From Selenomonadales bacterium (GTDB taxonomy: Bacteria > Bacillota > UBA994): a stretch of DNA of 64,000 nt. Numbering within the stretch: position 1 is the stretch's first letter; each line of letters starts with the position of its first letter. Positions 47,395-56,502 of the stretch are shown here, one piece after another. Below the pieces are notes generated by a model. That model was given only the letters and a program-made list of their open reading frames with translations, was not told where the DNA came from and did not search any database. A program made the position numbers and the translations under genes. Location of the stretch: positions 1-64,000 of the forward strand of contig JAGXRZ010000041.1 of assembly GCA_018335585.1 (NCBI GenBank). Direction: 5' to 3'.

Positions 47395-48900
47395 CTATGC
47401 CGCTCTGGCCTTAGCCATTTTCTTGATGATCCCGCCTAGCACGGGCGCAAGAAGAATGGCTATGCAGGCCAAGAGGAGAGCTGCGGTTATTGGCTTTGAC
47501 AGCACTGCCGCTAGGTCCCCGCCTTCAAGCAAAATCGCTCGCCTTAGATTAGCTTCGGTCAGGCTACCTAGCACCAACCCAAGCACCAGCGCCGCAGCCG
47601 AGAACTTGAACGAGGCCAAGGCAACGCCGATGATACCGGCCACAATCATCAGCACCACGTCGCCGGTGCTGTTCTTGAGGGCGAAGCTGCCCATGGCGGC
47701 AAACAGCACAATAAGTGGCCCGAGGATGCTATAGGGAACATTCAGTACCTTGTTAAAGACCTTGGCAATCGCCATCGAACAAAACACCATCAAAACGTTT
47801 GTCAGCATCATGGAAGCAAACACGGCGGAAAGGAACTGAGGCTGCGTGCGGTGCAGAATAGGCCCGACTTGTACCCCTTGCAACACCAGCGCCGACATCA
47901 TCACGGCGGCAGCAGTACCGCCCGGGATGCCGAGTGCCAGTAGCGGCACCATAGAACCTCCGGCGGCAGCATTGTTGGCAGTCTCCGATGCGGCAATTCC
48001 TTCTATGGCGCCATGGCCAAACTGCTTTCTGTTCGGCGAGATTTTAGCCTCGGTGGAGTAACTAAGGAATGCGGCGATAGTTGCGCCTGCCCCAGGCAAA
48101 ATGCCTACCAGTGTCCCCATAATAGACGAGCGAATGACGGTCCAGCGAATAGACCACGCTTCGCGTAGAGTTAGTAAATCCGTCTTAAAGTTGCTGCCCG
48201 CCTTAGAGGAAGTTGGGTCTAGTTTAAGCGGCTTACTGGTTTGCTTGAGAACCTCGGTAATGGCGAAGAGGCCGATCAGCACCGGAATCATCTCAACCCC
48301 GCCAAGGAGAGCCGGATTCCCCCACGTAAAGCGCGGCACGCCGAGCAAGGGGTCCATGCCGATGGTAGCGAGAAACAGCCCGATTAAGCCCGAAATTAGT
48401 GTCTTAATGACGTTATCGCTGTCTAGCGCCGTAAGCACGCTGAGCCCAAGTACAGAAACGGCAAACAGCTCCGAAGGGCCAAATCGCAGCCCAATGCTAG
48501 CTAGCTGCGGCGCGAGCAAAAGCATGGCGAGGGCTGAGACCGCGCCACCAATCGCGGAGCAGACCAGCGAAATGCCTAGCGCTTTGCCAGCCTTCCCTTG
48601 TTGCGCCATTGGGTACCCGTCAAACGTAGTCGGCGCATTGGAGGGTGTGCCGGGAATCTTAAACAAAATAGCCGTGATGCCGCCGCCTGTTATAGAAGCG
48701 CAATAAACCGCCACAAGAAAGGCAATAGCAACTACCGGCGACATCGCATAGGTAAAAGGAACCGCTAAGGCCACCGACATGGAGGCGCTAACGCCGGGCA
48801 TGGCCCCGAAGATAATGCCGAGGATAGTCCCCGCAAAGATTAGGAGAAATGTCGCGGGCGAAAAGACAATCTGAAAGCCTGTCATCAACAAATCAAACAT
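47395..48900 (-). CDS. tctA: Tripartite tricarboxylate transporter permease TctA
   Basis: The 501-aa large membrane subunit of a TTT-type transporter with about 12 hydrophobic segments. Typical motifs are GTILGIIFGAMPGVSASMSVAL near residue 25, FDGYPMAQQGKAGKALGISL, and GILPGAGATIAAFLSYSTEAK. With TctB and the binding protein TctC it imports a tricarboxylate or related acid, here presumably citrate for the co-encoded lyase. It lies between tctB and citX in the operon. Confidence 0.92.
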   Translation of the reverse strand: MFDLLMTGFQIVFSPATFLLIFAGTILGIIFGAMPGVSASMSVALAVPFTYAMSPVVAIAFLVAVYCASITGGGITAILFKIPGTPSNAPTTFDGYPMAQQGKAGKALGISLVCSAIGGAVSALAMLLLAPQLASIGLRFGPSELFAVSVLGLSVLTALDSDNVIKTLISGLIGLFLATIGMDPLLGVPRFTWGNPALLGGVEMIPVLIGLFAITEVLKQTSKPLKLDPTSSKAGSNFKTDLLTLREAWSIRWTVIRSSIMGTLVGILPGAGATIAAFLSYSTEAKISPNRKQFGHGAIEGIAASETANNAAAGGSMVPLLALGIPGGTAAAVMMSALVLQGVQVGPILHRTQPQFLSAVFASMMLTNVLMVFCSMAIAKVFNKVLNVPYSILGPLIVLFAAMGSFALKNSTGDVVLMIVAGIIGVALASFKFSAAALVLGLVLGSLTEANLRRAILLEGGDLAAVLSKPITAALLLACIAILLAPVLGGIIKKMAKARAA

Positions 48901-48917
48901 TTTACCTGCCCCTCACC

Positions 48918-49424
48918 CTATAAGCTTTCGAGGAAAATAGCAAAATCGCGTAGGATTCCTACTCCACGCGGTAGCATTACGCCTAACGCGCGGGAGAAGA
49001 CGAAGTACACCGCGAATGTGGCAATAAAGGAGCTGAGGACAAGCAACTTGGCACTCTTTTGGCCGACAATCTTGGCGTAAACCATAAAAAACACGAGGGT
49101 ACTTAGGATAAACCCAGCGGCCTGCAGAGACATGGCATAGACGAACAGCGACAGCATGGCCAAAGACAGCTTGCTTTGCACAAGGGCGGCTAAGCTCAGG
49201 CGGCGCAGTTCTGCCAGCTCATTGGCCTGTGTGCCTGCCCCTTTGCGGTAGACCTGATACATGTTGACGCAGAGCAAAAAGATGAGCATCAGCAAGATGG
49301 CTTGCGGCCACACCTGTGCTCCCCATCCGGGGCCCGGCGCGGCGGGCACACTAGCCCCAATGAAGAAATACGCATACGTAAAGAGGGCGACGAGTCCGGC
49401 GTTAAACAGAAGTTCTAGCAACAC
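48918..49424 (-). CDS. tctB: Tripartite tricarboxylate transporter TctB
   Basis: The 168-aa small membrane subunit of the TTT transporter with four hydrophobic segments. The middle loop (QVYRKGAGTQANELAELRR) and the fourth segment resemble TctB; sequence conservation in this family is low, so the position between tctC and tctA supports the call. It starts at GTG 49424 after AAAGGAG. Confidence 0.8.
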   Translation of the reverse strand: MLLELLFNAGLVALFTYAYFFIGASVPAAPGPGWGAQVWPQAILLMLIFLLCVNMYQVYRKGAGTQANELAELRRLSLAALVQSKLSLAMLSLFVYAMSLQAAGFILSTLVFFMVYAKIVGQKSAKLLVLSSFIATFAVYFVFSRALGVMLPRGVGILRDFAIFLESL

Positions 49425-49507
49425 ACGTGTTAGCTCCTTTCATATGTTCCCGCTATTTCCGCTACAGGGCGGGGCAGTAGATGCTGCCCCGCCCTCGGAA
49501 TTGCGGG

Positions 49508-50482
49508 CTATTTGAAGCGGTCAAACAGCTCCTTTAGGGTTGTGTTCTGTTCCTCCCAGATTTTCTTTAAGTCTGCCGTGTTAGCAAAGGCGGGGCGTTG
49601 GTCAAGCGCATTGGCTTTCATCCACGCTTGGAACTCGGCCGTGGCGTGTGCCTTTACTGCTGCGGCCTCGAATGCTTTTATGGCCGCTTCCGGCGTACCC
49701 TTTTTGGCAAAAATGGCGCGCATCGGCCCAAGGTAGGAGTCAATATTGCGCTCACCCGTGGCGGTGACATCGGGCAATATGGCGATACGGCGCTCGGCCG
49801 CTACCACGATTGCCTGCATATCGCCGGCTGCGAGCAGTCCCTTTACCTCGGCCGGGCCCACTACAGCAAGGTGCACATGCCCGCCGAGCACGGCTGCGTT
49901 AAGCTCTGCGCCTGTGCTAAACGGCACTAGCGGCACTTCTACGCCTGCTTCGAGGAAGGTCTGTCGAATCATAAAGGCGTCTAGTCCAGTTACAGTTAGC
50001 ACTCCCGCTTTAACTACGCCCGGATTTGCTCTGATGTGGGCCAGCAATTCGTCAAAGTTCCTAAACGGGGCCCTAGCCGAAGCTACGAGAATGTTTGTAT
50101 CATGCACAAGTCGTACTACCGGGATAAAGGCATCCATGGGGTTAACGCTGGTGAGTCCTTGGAAGTGCGCTAGAAGGTGCGACTGCGTGCCGAGCATAAA
50201 AGTGTAGCCGTCAGCCGGCTGCCGGTTGGCATGCTCAAACCCCATTACGCCGCCGCCGCCGGAGACATTGTTGACGACTACCGGCACCCCTAAGGCTCGC
50301 TCAAGATGAGGAGCAAAAGCCCGCACGGTGGTGTCGGCTCCGCCGCCTGCGCCCCAAGGTACAATAATCTCAACGCTGCGGGTGAACTTAAATTCTTCTT
50401 GCGCTTGTCTGCGAGCGCATCCGGTAAAGGCCAGAGCGAGAACGAGCAACAAAGCCACAACTAAAGACAACCGTTTGTTCAC
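49508..50482 (-). CDS. tctC: Tripartite tricarboxylate transporter binding protein TctC
   Basis: A 324-aa substrate-binding lipoprotein of the TctC/Bug family. A lipoprotein signal (RLSLVVALLLVLALAFTGC, lipidated Cys at about 22) is followed by VEIIVPWGAGGGADTTVRAF, the family signature loop, and VVNNVSGGGGVMGFEHANR. It should deliver citrate or another tricarboxylate to TctAB. It starts at GTG 50482 preceded by AAGGAGG; the open frame extends upstream without a site. Confidence 0.9.
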   Translation of the reverse strand: MNKRLSLVVALLLVLALAFTGCARRQAQEEFKFTRSVEIIVPWGAGGGADTTVRAFAPHLERALGVPVVVNNVSGGGGVMGFEHANRQPADGYTFMLGTQSHLLAHFQGLTSVNPMDAFIPVVRLVHDTNILVASARAPFRNFDELLAHIRANPGVVKAGVLTVTGLDAFMIRQTFLEAGVEVPLVPFSTGAELNAAVLGGHVHLAVVGPAEVKGLLAAGDMQAIVVAAERRIAILPDVTATGERNIDSYLGPMRAIFAKKGTPEAAIKAFEAAAVKAHATAEFQAWMKANALDQRPAFANTADLKKIWEEQNTTLKELFDRFK

Positions 50483-50532
50483 TGTTTTACCTCCTTGATT
50501 GTGTGATATGTGGTACCTATGGATTCGCACCG

Positions 50533-52746
50533 TCACCTGTGGCGGTAGAGATTGATCAAGCCCCCTTTCAAGAGAGTCTGCCGCTCCTCCGGAGTTAAAA
50601 CCCCTACGGTGAGACGGATTTCGCGCGGAGCCGCGCCGAGGATGTAGGCACAGATGTCGACTTGCCCCAGTTCCAGGACCCGCCTGATGTCGGGGATATA
50701 GAGATAATCGCCGCAAGTCAATTTTGGGTCTTCTTGTATAAGGAAGGGCAGGATTCCCCAGTTGATTAGGTTAGCGCGATAGCGCCGTGTGGCGTAGGCA
50801 TGGGCAATGTTTGCCCAACCACCGAGCACCCTTTGCGAAGAAGCTGCCTGCTCACGCGCCGAGCCGTCGCCAATCTTTTTGGCACAGATTACGCTTCCTA
50901 AGCCGATAGCTGCGTATCCTAGCTCTTCGTTGCTACGCAAGCGGCTGAAAACTGCCGTAAGCTCGGGAAAATGCGTGCTTAGGTCATGCCCTGCTCGTCT
51001 GGCTAGCTCAAAGGTCTGTACGTGCTTAGCATGCGCTACATAGGCTGGCTCCCTGCGGGCGAGCGCGAACTCGGCTAGACGCAGGGGGTTAGAGCGCAAC
51101 GACGACACCTCGCCTGAGGGGAGCAAGTCGTCGGTCGTAGTTACGGGGTCTTTTAGCACCGCGGCGACACTAAGCAGCAAATGCTCGGGCAAGGCAGACA
51201 TCTCCGGCCAATCCGTAATGTTTGGCCCAAGCCTTATTTCCGCGTCCATATCAGCCTTGCCAAACCCGTAATAGACTCGCTTAGCATAGATATCCGGCGT
51301 GAATTGGTATGAGGGGGAGCTTAGGCGCACGGCTAGGTCGGTAGCAGCCGTCAGCTTACCGCCGTTTAGTGCCGTCGCCGCGATAGAGCGGGAATCCATC
51401 AGTGCCACATAAGCCATTTGCCCCTCGTTTGGCACCGAGCCTTCGCGATGCACGAAGTTGCGCGTAGTGTGACGGATGGAAAAACCGCTGTTCGCCGGCA
51501 CATCCCCCGCGCCAAAGCAAGGGCCACAAAAGGCAGAGCGCATAACCACACCTGCACCGAGCAGCTTTTCGGCTATACCGCTTTGCATAAGGCTCATATA
51601 CATGGGCTGGCTTGAGGGATAAATGCTGAGAGAAAACTCACTGCTCCCGGCCGCTTTGCCGCCGATAATATCCGCTACCGCGGCAATGTTCTCAAACATA
51701 CCGCCGGCACACCCGGCAATTACGGCTTGGTCGGCTACAAGTTTGCGACCCGTGAGAATGTCGCCTGGGTTAGCTTGGACTTCCTCAATAGTGAAGACGT
51801 TGCTCGGGTGAAACGGCAAGGCAATCATGGGCTTGACCAGAGACAAGTCGACATGCATCAGTCCGTCGTAGTAGGCGACTGCCTGCGGGGCTAACTGTCG
51901 ATAGGCCGCCGGCCTGCCATGCGCCGCTAGATAGTCTTTTACTTTTTCATCTGTGCACCAGACGGACGAAAGGCACGCAGTCTCTGCCGTCATCACGTCT
52001 ATGCCATGGCGAAACTCGACCGAGAGCTCATCTATGCCGCTACCAACGAACTCCATGATTTTGTCCTTGACATACCCGTTCTTAAAAACGGCCCCGATTA
52101 TGGCTAAAGCCACGTCTTGCGGCCCCACACCGGGCTGCACGCTCCCGTCTAAGTATACTGCCACCACGTCAGGCGGCGTCAAAGTGTAAGTCTTGCCAAG
52201 GAGCTGTTTGACCAGCTCGCCGCCGCCTTCGCCGATACCTAGGGTCCCCAAGGCGCCATAGCGCGTATGGCTATCAGACCCGAGAATCATCATACCCCCG
52301 CCCGCCATCATTTCGCGCATGTACTGGTGGATGACCGCTAAGTGCGGCGGAACGTAGATGCCACCGTACTTTTTGGCGGCCGAAAGCGCGAAGGCGTGGT
52401 CGTCGGCGTTAATGGTGCCGCCTACCGCACAGAGGCTGTTATGGCAGTTAGTCAATACGTAAGGCAAGGGGAACTTGTCTAAGCCGCTCGCCCGTGCCGT
52501 CTGGATAATGCTGACGTGGGTAATATCGTGTGAGGCCAAAGCGTCAAAGCGTAGCTCTAGCCAAGCCGGGTCTGGCGAAGTGTTGTGCTTAGCTAGAATG
52601 GAGTGCGCAATGGTGCCCTGCCTGGCTTGTTCGCGCGTGACGACTCGGCCTTGGCGCAGCGCTATAGCGTTCTCGGCGTGTTGGTCGGCGTGGATGATTT
52701 CGCGCCCATCCACGAGGTAGACACCTGCGGGCGACAGCTTAACCAT
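50533..52746 (-). CDS. Aconitase-family hydratase (YbhJ-like)
   Basis: A 737-aa member of the aconitase superfamily resembling the uncharacterised hydratase YbhJ. Visible elements are TNCHNSLCAVGG, GSDSHTRYGALGTLGIGEGGGEL, IAGCAGGMFENI and AFCGPCFGAGDVPANSGFS with cysteines placed for a [4Fe-4S] cluster, and a swivel-like C-terminal domain (NLINWGILPFLI). The substrate is unknown. Inside a citrate lyase operon it may interconvert citrate with isocitrate or aconitate, or feed a related tricarboxylate to the lyase. The start ATG 52746 has AGGAGGG upstream. Confidence 0.82.
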   Translation of the reverse strand: MVKLSPAGVYLVDGREIIHADQHAENAIALRQGRVVTREQARQGTIAHSILAKHNTSPDPAWLELRFDALASHDITHVSIIQTARASGLDKFPLPYVLTNCHNSLCAVGGTINADDHAFALSAAKKYGGIYVPPHLAVIHQYMREMMAGGGMMILGSDSHTRYGALGTLGIGEGGGELVKQLLGKTYTLTPPDVVAVYLDGSVQPGVGPQDVALAIIGAVFKNGYVKDKIMEFVGSGIDELSVEFRHGIDVMTAETACLSSVWCTDEKVKDYLAAHGRPAAYRQLAPQAVAYYDGLMHVDLSLVKPMIALPFHPSNVFTIEEVQANPGDILTGRKLVADQAVIAGCAGGMFENIAAVADIIGGKAAGSSEFSLSIYPSSQPMYMSLMQSGIAEKLLGAGVVMRSAFCGPCFGAGDVPANSGFSIRHTTRNFVHREGSVPNEGQMAYVALMDSRSIAATALNGGKLTAATDLAVRLSSPSYQFTPDIYAKRVYYGFGKADMDAEIRLGPNITDWPEMSALPEHLLLSVAAVLKDPVTTTDDLLPSGEVSSLRSNPLRLAEFALARREPAYVAHAKHVQTFELARRAGHDLSTHFPELTAVFSRLRSNEELGYAAIGLGSVICAKKIGDGSAREQAASSQRVLGGWANIAHAYATRRYRANLINWGILPFLIQEDPKLTCGDYLYIPDIRRVLELGQVDICAYILGAAPREIRLTVGVLTPEERQTLLKGGLINLYRHR

Positions 52747-52769
52747 GACCTACCCTCCTCGCGCCTGTG

Positions 52770-54317
52770 TCACAGCACACGCCGCACAACGTCAATTAGC
52801 GTGCCGTCGCGGTACTCGACTAGTGCCACCAGTTCATCGCCTTGTGCTAAGGGCTCGGGCTTGCCGGTCAGTTTTTCTGCGCGCCACTGCAACTCTTCAA
52901 TGGAAACGGTCGCAATGCCCGCTTCGTGTAGCCTCTCCCGCAGTGTCGGCTGTGTGGGGTTAACGGCGATGCCGCGCTCTGTGACCAACACGTCGATGCA
53001 CTCTCCCGGTGTAATGACGGTATGCACGCTGTCCACCACAATGGGGAATCGCCCGCGAATGAGCGGCGCGGTAACTAACCGCAGTTTTGTCCCGGCTGCG
53101 GTATCGGAATGGCCTCCCGAGGCCCCCATCATAATGCCGTCCGAACCCGTAAGCACGTTAACGTTAAACGCTGTGTCTATTTCGGTGGCTGCCAGCATCA
53201 TAATGTCGGTAATGTGAGCGGTACAGGCCTTAGCGTGCGGGTTAGCATAATAGGAGGCAGACATTTCGACGTGGCGCGGATTGGTGCGCAGACTCTCCAC
53301 CGCGGCCAGGTCAAAACACTGTGTGTCCAAAATGGCCGAGAAGTACCCCTCCTTGAGCATCTCGCAGATGTAGCCGGTGCTACCCCCGGTAGAGAAGCCG
53401 CCGCGGAGACCCGTTGCAGCCATTTTTTCCTTGAGAAATTTGGCGACCGCGAGGGACGCTCCGCCTGTGCCAGCCTGAAACGAGAACCCCTCACAGAAAT
53501 AGCCCGACGCCTCGATGACGCGCGTAGCTTGCGCCGCGATGTAGAGCTCAAGCGGGTCGCGCGTGAGGCGCGTTGCGCCCGTCATAATCCCCTTGGGGTC
53601 GCCAACTTTGTCTACCTGCACTACGAAGTCTACTTGCGTTTGCGGAATGCTGATGGGAAGCGCGGGATAAGGGACGATGTTATCCGTCACACCGACTACG
53701 CAATCTGCGTACTGCGCGTCTACCATGGCGTAGCCTAGAGAGCCGCATGCCGCGGGCCCGTGGATGCCGTTCATGTTGCCGTATATGTCTGCCGCCGACG
53801 CGCCTAGGAAGGCTACGTCTATCTTGAGTTCCCCAGATTCGATCGCGCGCGCACGGCCCCCATGTGAGCGAATGAGAACCGGGGACTTAAGCAAGGACTC
53901 GCGCGTTAGGACTTCGGCTAGCTCGCCGCGCAGGCCGCTGGTAGTGATGGCAGTGATGACGCCACTCCTAATGTGGGGGATGAGTGCCTGGTGAATGCTC
54001 TGCAGGGAGCTTGGCGCAAGTGTAATGTCCCTAAGGCCGAGTGCGGCGATTTCGTCTACGACCATGTTGACGAGCAGGTCGCCGTTCCTGAAGTGGTGAT
54101 GAAAGGAGATGGTCATGCCGCTTTGAAGCCCACTCGCTAGGATGGCTTGGCGCAGGGACGACAACAACTTTTTGCCCCCTGCCGCAGGCTTGCAGAGAGG
54201 CGGAGCATAGCGGCGGCCTGTAGGCGGGGTGGCAAAAACGCCGGCGAAGGGCTCGAACTCCCCTAGGTTCTCGACAAATGAGGGCACTAAGCGGCCTACT
54301 TTATTAGCTATCATCAC
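52770..54317 (-). CDS. citF: Citrate lyase alpha subunit CitF
   Basis: A 515-aa citrate:acetyl-ACP transferase. It has the two CoA-transferase-like halves; conserved stretches are SGMTISFHHHFRNGD, GGRARAIESGELKIDVAFLGA, GSLGYAMVDAQYADCVVGVTDN and MGASGGHSDTAAGTKLRLV. It exchanges the acetyl group on the ACP for citrate to form citryl-ACP, which CitE then cleaves. The start overlaps citE by 4 bases. Confidence 0.95.
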   Translation of the reverse strand: MMIANKVGRLVPSFVENLGEFEPFAGVFATPPTGRRYAPPLCKPAAGGKKLLSSLRQAILASGLQSGMTISFHHHFRNGDLLVNMVVDEIAALGLRDITLAPSSLQSIHQALIPHIRSGVITAITTSGLRGELAEVLTRESLLKSPVLIRSHGGRARAIESGELKIDVAFLGASAADIYGNMNGIHGPAACGSLGYAMVDAQYADCVVGVTDNIVPYPALPISIPQTQVDFVVQVDKVGDPKGIMTGATRLTRDPLELYIAAQATRVIEASGYFCEGFSFQAGTGGASLAVAKFLKEKMAATGLRGGFSTGGSTGYICEMLKEGYFSAILDTQCFDLAAVESLRTNPRHVEMSASYYANPHAKACTAHITDIMMLAATEIDTAFNVNVLTGSDGIMMGASGGHSDTAAGTKLRLVTAPLIRGRFPIVVDSVHTVITPGECIDVLVTERGIAVNPTQPTLRERLHEAGIATVSIEELQWRAEKLTGKPEPLAQGDELVALVEYRDGTLIDVVRRVL

Positions 54318-55210
54318 CGCACTCTCCCCTCTAGCGAGCTCTCGCTTGCCTTGGCTAGACTTACGATTCGTTGCGCTTTAGCGACAATCGGGCCGTCTAC
54401 CATTTTGCCGTCGACCGCAATCACGCCGCTTCCTTGCTGCAGCGCATCGGCAAAGGCGGCGAGTACGCGCTCCGCTTTCATAACTTCCTCGGCCGTGGGT
54501 GAAAACACGTCGTGTACAACCGCTATTTGGCGAGGGTGCACGCAACTTTTCCCCGCAAAGCCCATCTGCTTGGCGGCATGCACATCGGCTCTAAAGCCCG
54601 CATCGTCGTCGACCTGCGAATACACGGTGTCGATAGGGTCTATACCTGCCGCGCGTGCCGCTAGGACTACGGCTGCACGCGCTAAGAGCAGTTCGTGCCC
54701 GTGAGATGTGCGCTCCGACTGAATGCTGTTTGTAAAATCCTCGGCGCCAAATGACATCGCCACTAAGCGTGGAGAGGCTAAAGCAATTTCGCGCGCGTTT
54801 AGGACGCCTTGGGCAGTCTCAATGGCAGCCATAATCTTTATTGTGCCAGGCGTTAAGGCAGCTTCCGCTTCGCACTTAGTTAGGAGTTCATCCAAACAGG
54901 CGATATCTTCCGCCGACTCGACCATGGCCAAGCGCAGCGCGTGCGGCCGCGCCGGGGTAAGCGCGCGTACGTCCTCCGCGAAGAAGGGGGTGTGGCGGGC
55001 GTTAATGCGCACGCATATCTCCGAGGGGCCAAAATCCAGGGTCTTAAGCGCACTGACTACGAGTTCGCGTGCGGCGTCCTTTTGGTCAACTGCCACCGCG
55101 TCCTCCAAATCTAGAATAATGCTGTCGGGCGCAAAGACCGGAGCATCAATGATGAGTGCCGGGTTATTGCCGGGCACAAACAACATACTGCGACGAAGAC
55201 GTTTAGGCAT
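54314..55210 (-). CDS. citE: Citrate lyase beta subunit CitE
   Basis: A 298-aa citryl-ACP lyase with a TIM-barrel of the HpcH/CitE family. Motifs: RRSMLFVPGNNPALI at the start, DSIILDLEDAVAVDQKDAARELV with the metal ligands, VRINARHTPFFAEDV, IKIMAAIETAQGVLNA and MSFGAEDFTNSI, and GFAGKSCVHPRQI. It splits citryl-ACP into oxaloacetate and acetyl-ACP. It overlaps citD by 8 bases and citF by 4. Confidence 0.95.
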   Translation of the reverse strand: MPKRLRRSMLFVPGNNPALIIDAPVFAPDSIILDLEDAVAVDQKDAARELVVSALKTLDFGPSEICVRINARHTPFFAEDVRALTPARPHALRLAMVESAEDIACLDELLTKCEAEAALTPGTIKIMAAIETAQGVLNAREIALASPRLVAMSFGAEDFTNSIQSERTSHGHELLLARAAVVLAARAAGIDPIDTVYSQVDDDAGFRADVHAAKQMGFAGKSCVHPRQIAVVHDVFSPTAEEVMKAERVLAAFADALQQGSGVIAVDGKMVDGPIVAKAQRIVSLAKASESSLEGRVR

Positions 55211-55481
55211 CGGCGGCGACCTCCATCGCTCTTTTTAGGGCCGTCGTTACCCGGGCCCGCAGCACGAAATCTAGAGCACCACTGTCCACAATTTCTATAG
55301 AAGCAGCGGTAACACCCAATAGAGCGGCCACTGCGCGCACGCTTGCCTGCATAGATGAAGCGAACCTAGGGCCGACTTTGCTCTTAATGTTCACCGCGAG
55401 ATTATCGGCGACAGCCGGTGCTACCTGCACCAAGACATCGCCGGATTCGAGACTCCCGGCCTGTGCGTAGCGTTTAATCAA
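55203..55481 (-). CDS. citD: Citrate lyase acyl carrier protein CitD
   Basis: The 92-aa gamma subunit carrying the 2'-(5''-phosphoribosyl)-3'-dephospho-CoA arm. The serine in AGSLESGDVLVQVAP (about residue 14) is the attachment site. It starts at TTG 55481 with GGAG about 10 nt upstream. It is the first gene of the citrate operon, and the 240-base region before it holds operator candidates. Confidence 0.92.
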   Translation of the reverse strand: MIKRYAQAGSLESGDVLVQVAPAVADNLAVNIKSKVGPRFASSMQASVRAVAALLGVTAASIEIVDSGALDFVLRARVTTALKRAMEVAADA

Positions 55482-55541
55482 TGCAGCATCGCTCCACTCT
55501 GTATGTCTTTACCTTGACCGCAAGGACACATGGCTCTGCTA

Positions 55542-55557
55542 TGTATTCATGGATACA
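55542..55557. promoter_or_regulatory. Operator candidate before citD (TGTAT-N6-ATACA)
   Basis: The inverted repeat TGTATTCATGGATACA lies 60 bases upstream of citD. Larger arms CTGCTAT/ATAGCAG (from 55536 and 55582) enclose it. GntR/FCD regulators bind short palindromes of TGTATACA type, so the regulator encoded next door is the natural candidate. Confidence 0.5.
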
Positions 55558-55640
55558 CAGCACGCCGATATGAGCGCATGGATAGCAGAATACCGCCCTT
55601 TTCGCCCAGTCCCCGCTAGTTATTGAGCTCTGATGGATTC

Positions 55641-55650
55641 ATGTATACAT
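55641..55650. promoter_or_regulatory. Operator candidate ATGTATACAT
   Basis: A perfect 10-bp palindrome 160 bases upstream of citD and 73 bases past the end of the GntR-type gene. It shares the GTATAC core with a site upstream of that regulator gene (56424-56429). Confidence 0.5.
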
Positions 55651-55723
55651 TCTAAACGATTTCATCCGCGCCTGCAAGCACTATTTGCGCTTGCAAGACT
55701 TTTTTGTGAGTTCGAGCATGACT

Positions 55724-56383
55724 TTATGCCCACTCCTCTAGATAAGCCGCCTTGGCGTTCTCTACATGCCTGCGAGCTAAAAGCTCGGCTAGTTCGGCAT
55801 CCCGCGCCTCTACAGCATCAACTATGGCGCAGTGTTCCTTCCATGCTAAGAGCTGTCGCTCGGGGGTCGTCAGGCTGATGCCGCGCAAGCTGCGCAGCTG
55901 CCCGGTAAAGGAGCCTACTAGCTGTTCAATGCGGGGGCTCCGGCTCGCCCTAATTAGGATGGAGTTAAACTCAGCATGTACCGCCATGTAACCCCCCAGG
56001 TTCTCCGGCAGCGGCCGCATTTTTTCAAGCCTTGTGCGCAGCTCCCACACCTCGTTGCGCGTGATGAGATGGGCCGCTAGTCTAACTGCTAATCCCTCTA
56101 AGACTGAACGAATATTATAGATTTCTATGGCATCTTCTTGCTTAAGGCTGCACACAATCGTCCCACGGCGGGGTGTGACGACGATTAGCGCTTCTTGCTC
56201 TAGCATGCGCAAAGCCTCACGCACCGGCGTGCGACTCACGCCGAGCTGTTTAGCTAACTGCGTGTCGAAGAGGCGCTCGCCTGAGGCCAAGTGCCCGCGC
56301 AAAATGGCCGTGCGCAATTTCTCATGCACAATGTCTCTTATTGGCCGTAGGTCTGTTACTTCTACCGGCGTCAGTACCGACAT
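55724..56383 (-). CDS. GntR-family (FCD-type) transcriptional regulator
   Basis: A 219-aa regulator with an N-terminal winged helix (LRPIRDIVHEKLRTAILRG, QLAKQLGVSRTPVREALRML, residues about 12-70) and a C-terminal FCD ligand-binding domain (YNIRSVLEGLAVRLAA, AVHAEFNSILIRASRSPRI with metal-binding His, EHCAIVDAVEARD). FCD domains often bind organic acids via a metal, consistent with citrate as signal. ATG 56383 follows AAGGAG. It precedes the citrate operon on the same strand and is divergent from iorAB. Confidence 0.9.
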   Translation of the reverse strand: MSVLTPVEVTDLRPIRDIVHEKLRTAILRGHLASGERLFDTQLAKQLGVSRTPVREALRMLEQEALIVVTPRRGTIVCSLKQEDAIEIYNIRSVLEGLAVRLAAHLITRNEVWELRTRLEKMRPLPENLGGYMAVHAEFNSILIRASRSPRIEQLVGSFTGQLRSLRGISLTTPERQLLAWKEHCAIVDAVEARDAELAELLARRHVENAKAAYLEEWA

Positions 56384-56423
56384 GCATACAACTCCTTGCA
56401 TCAAACAGAAATTCCTGCACACA

Positions 56424-56429
56424 GTATAC
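56424..56429. promoter_or_regulatory. GTATAC core between gntR and iorA
   Basis: The same GTATAC core as in the citD operator candidate occurs here, 41 bases upstream of the GntR gene, and could allow autoregulation. The flanks are less symmetric. Confidence 0.3.
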
Positions 56430-56502
56430 CACTCCCGGCGCTAAAGCAGAAAGCGAAGGTGTGTGATAAAATATAGGGTGGAAAAATCGTAGGAGGGTTA
56501 CG

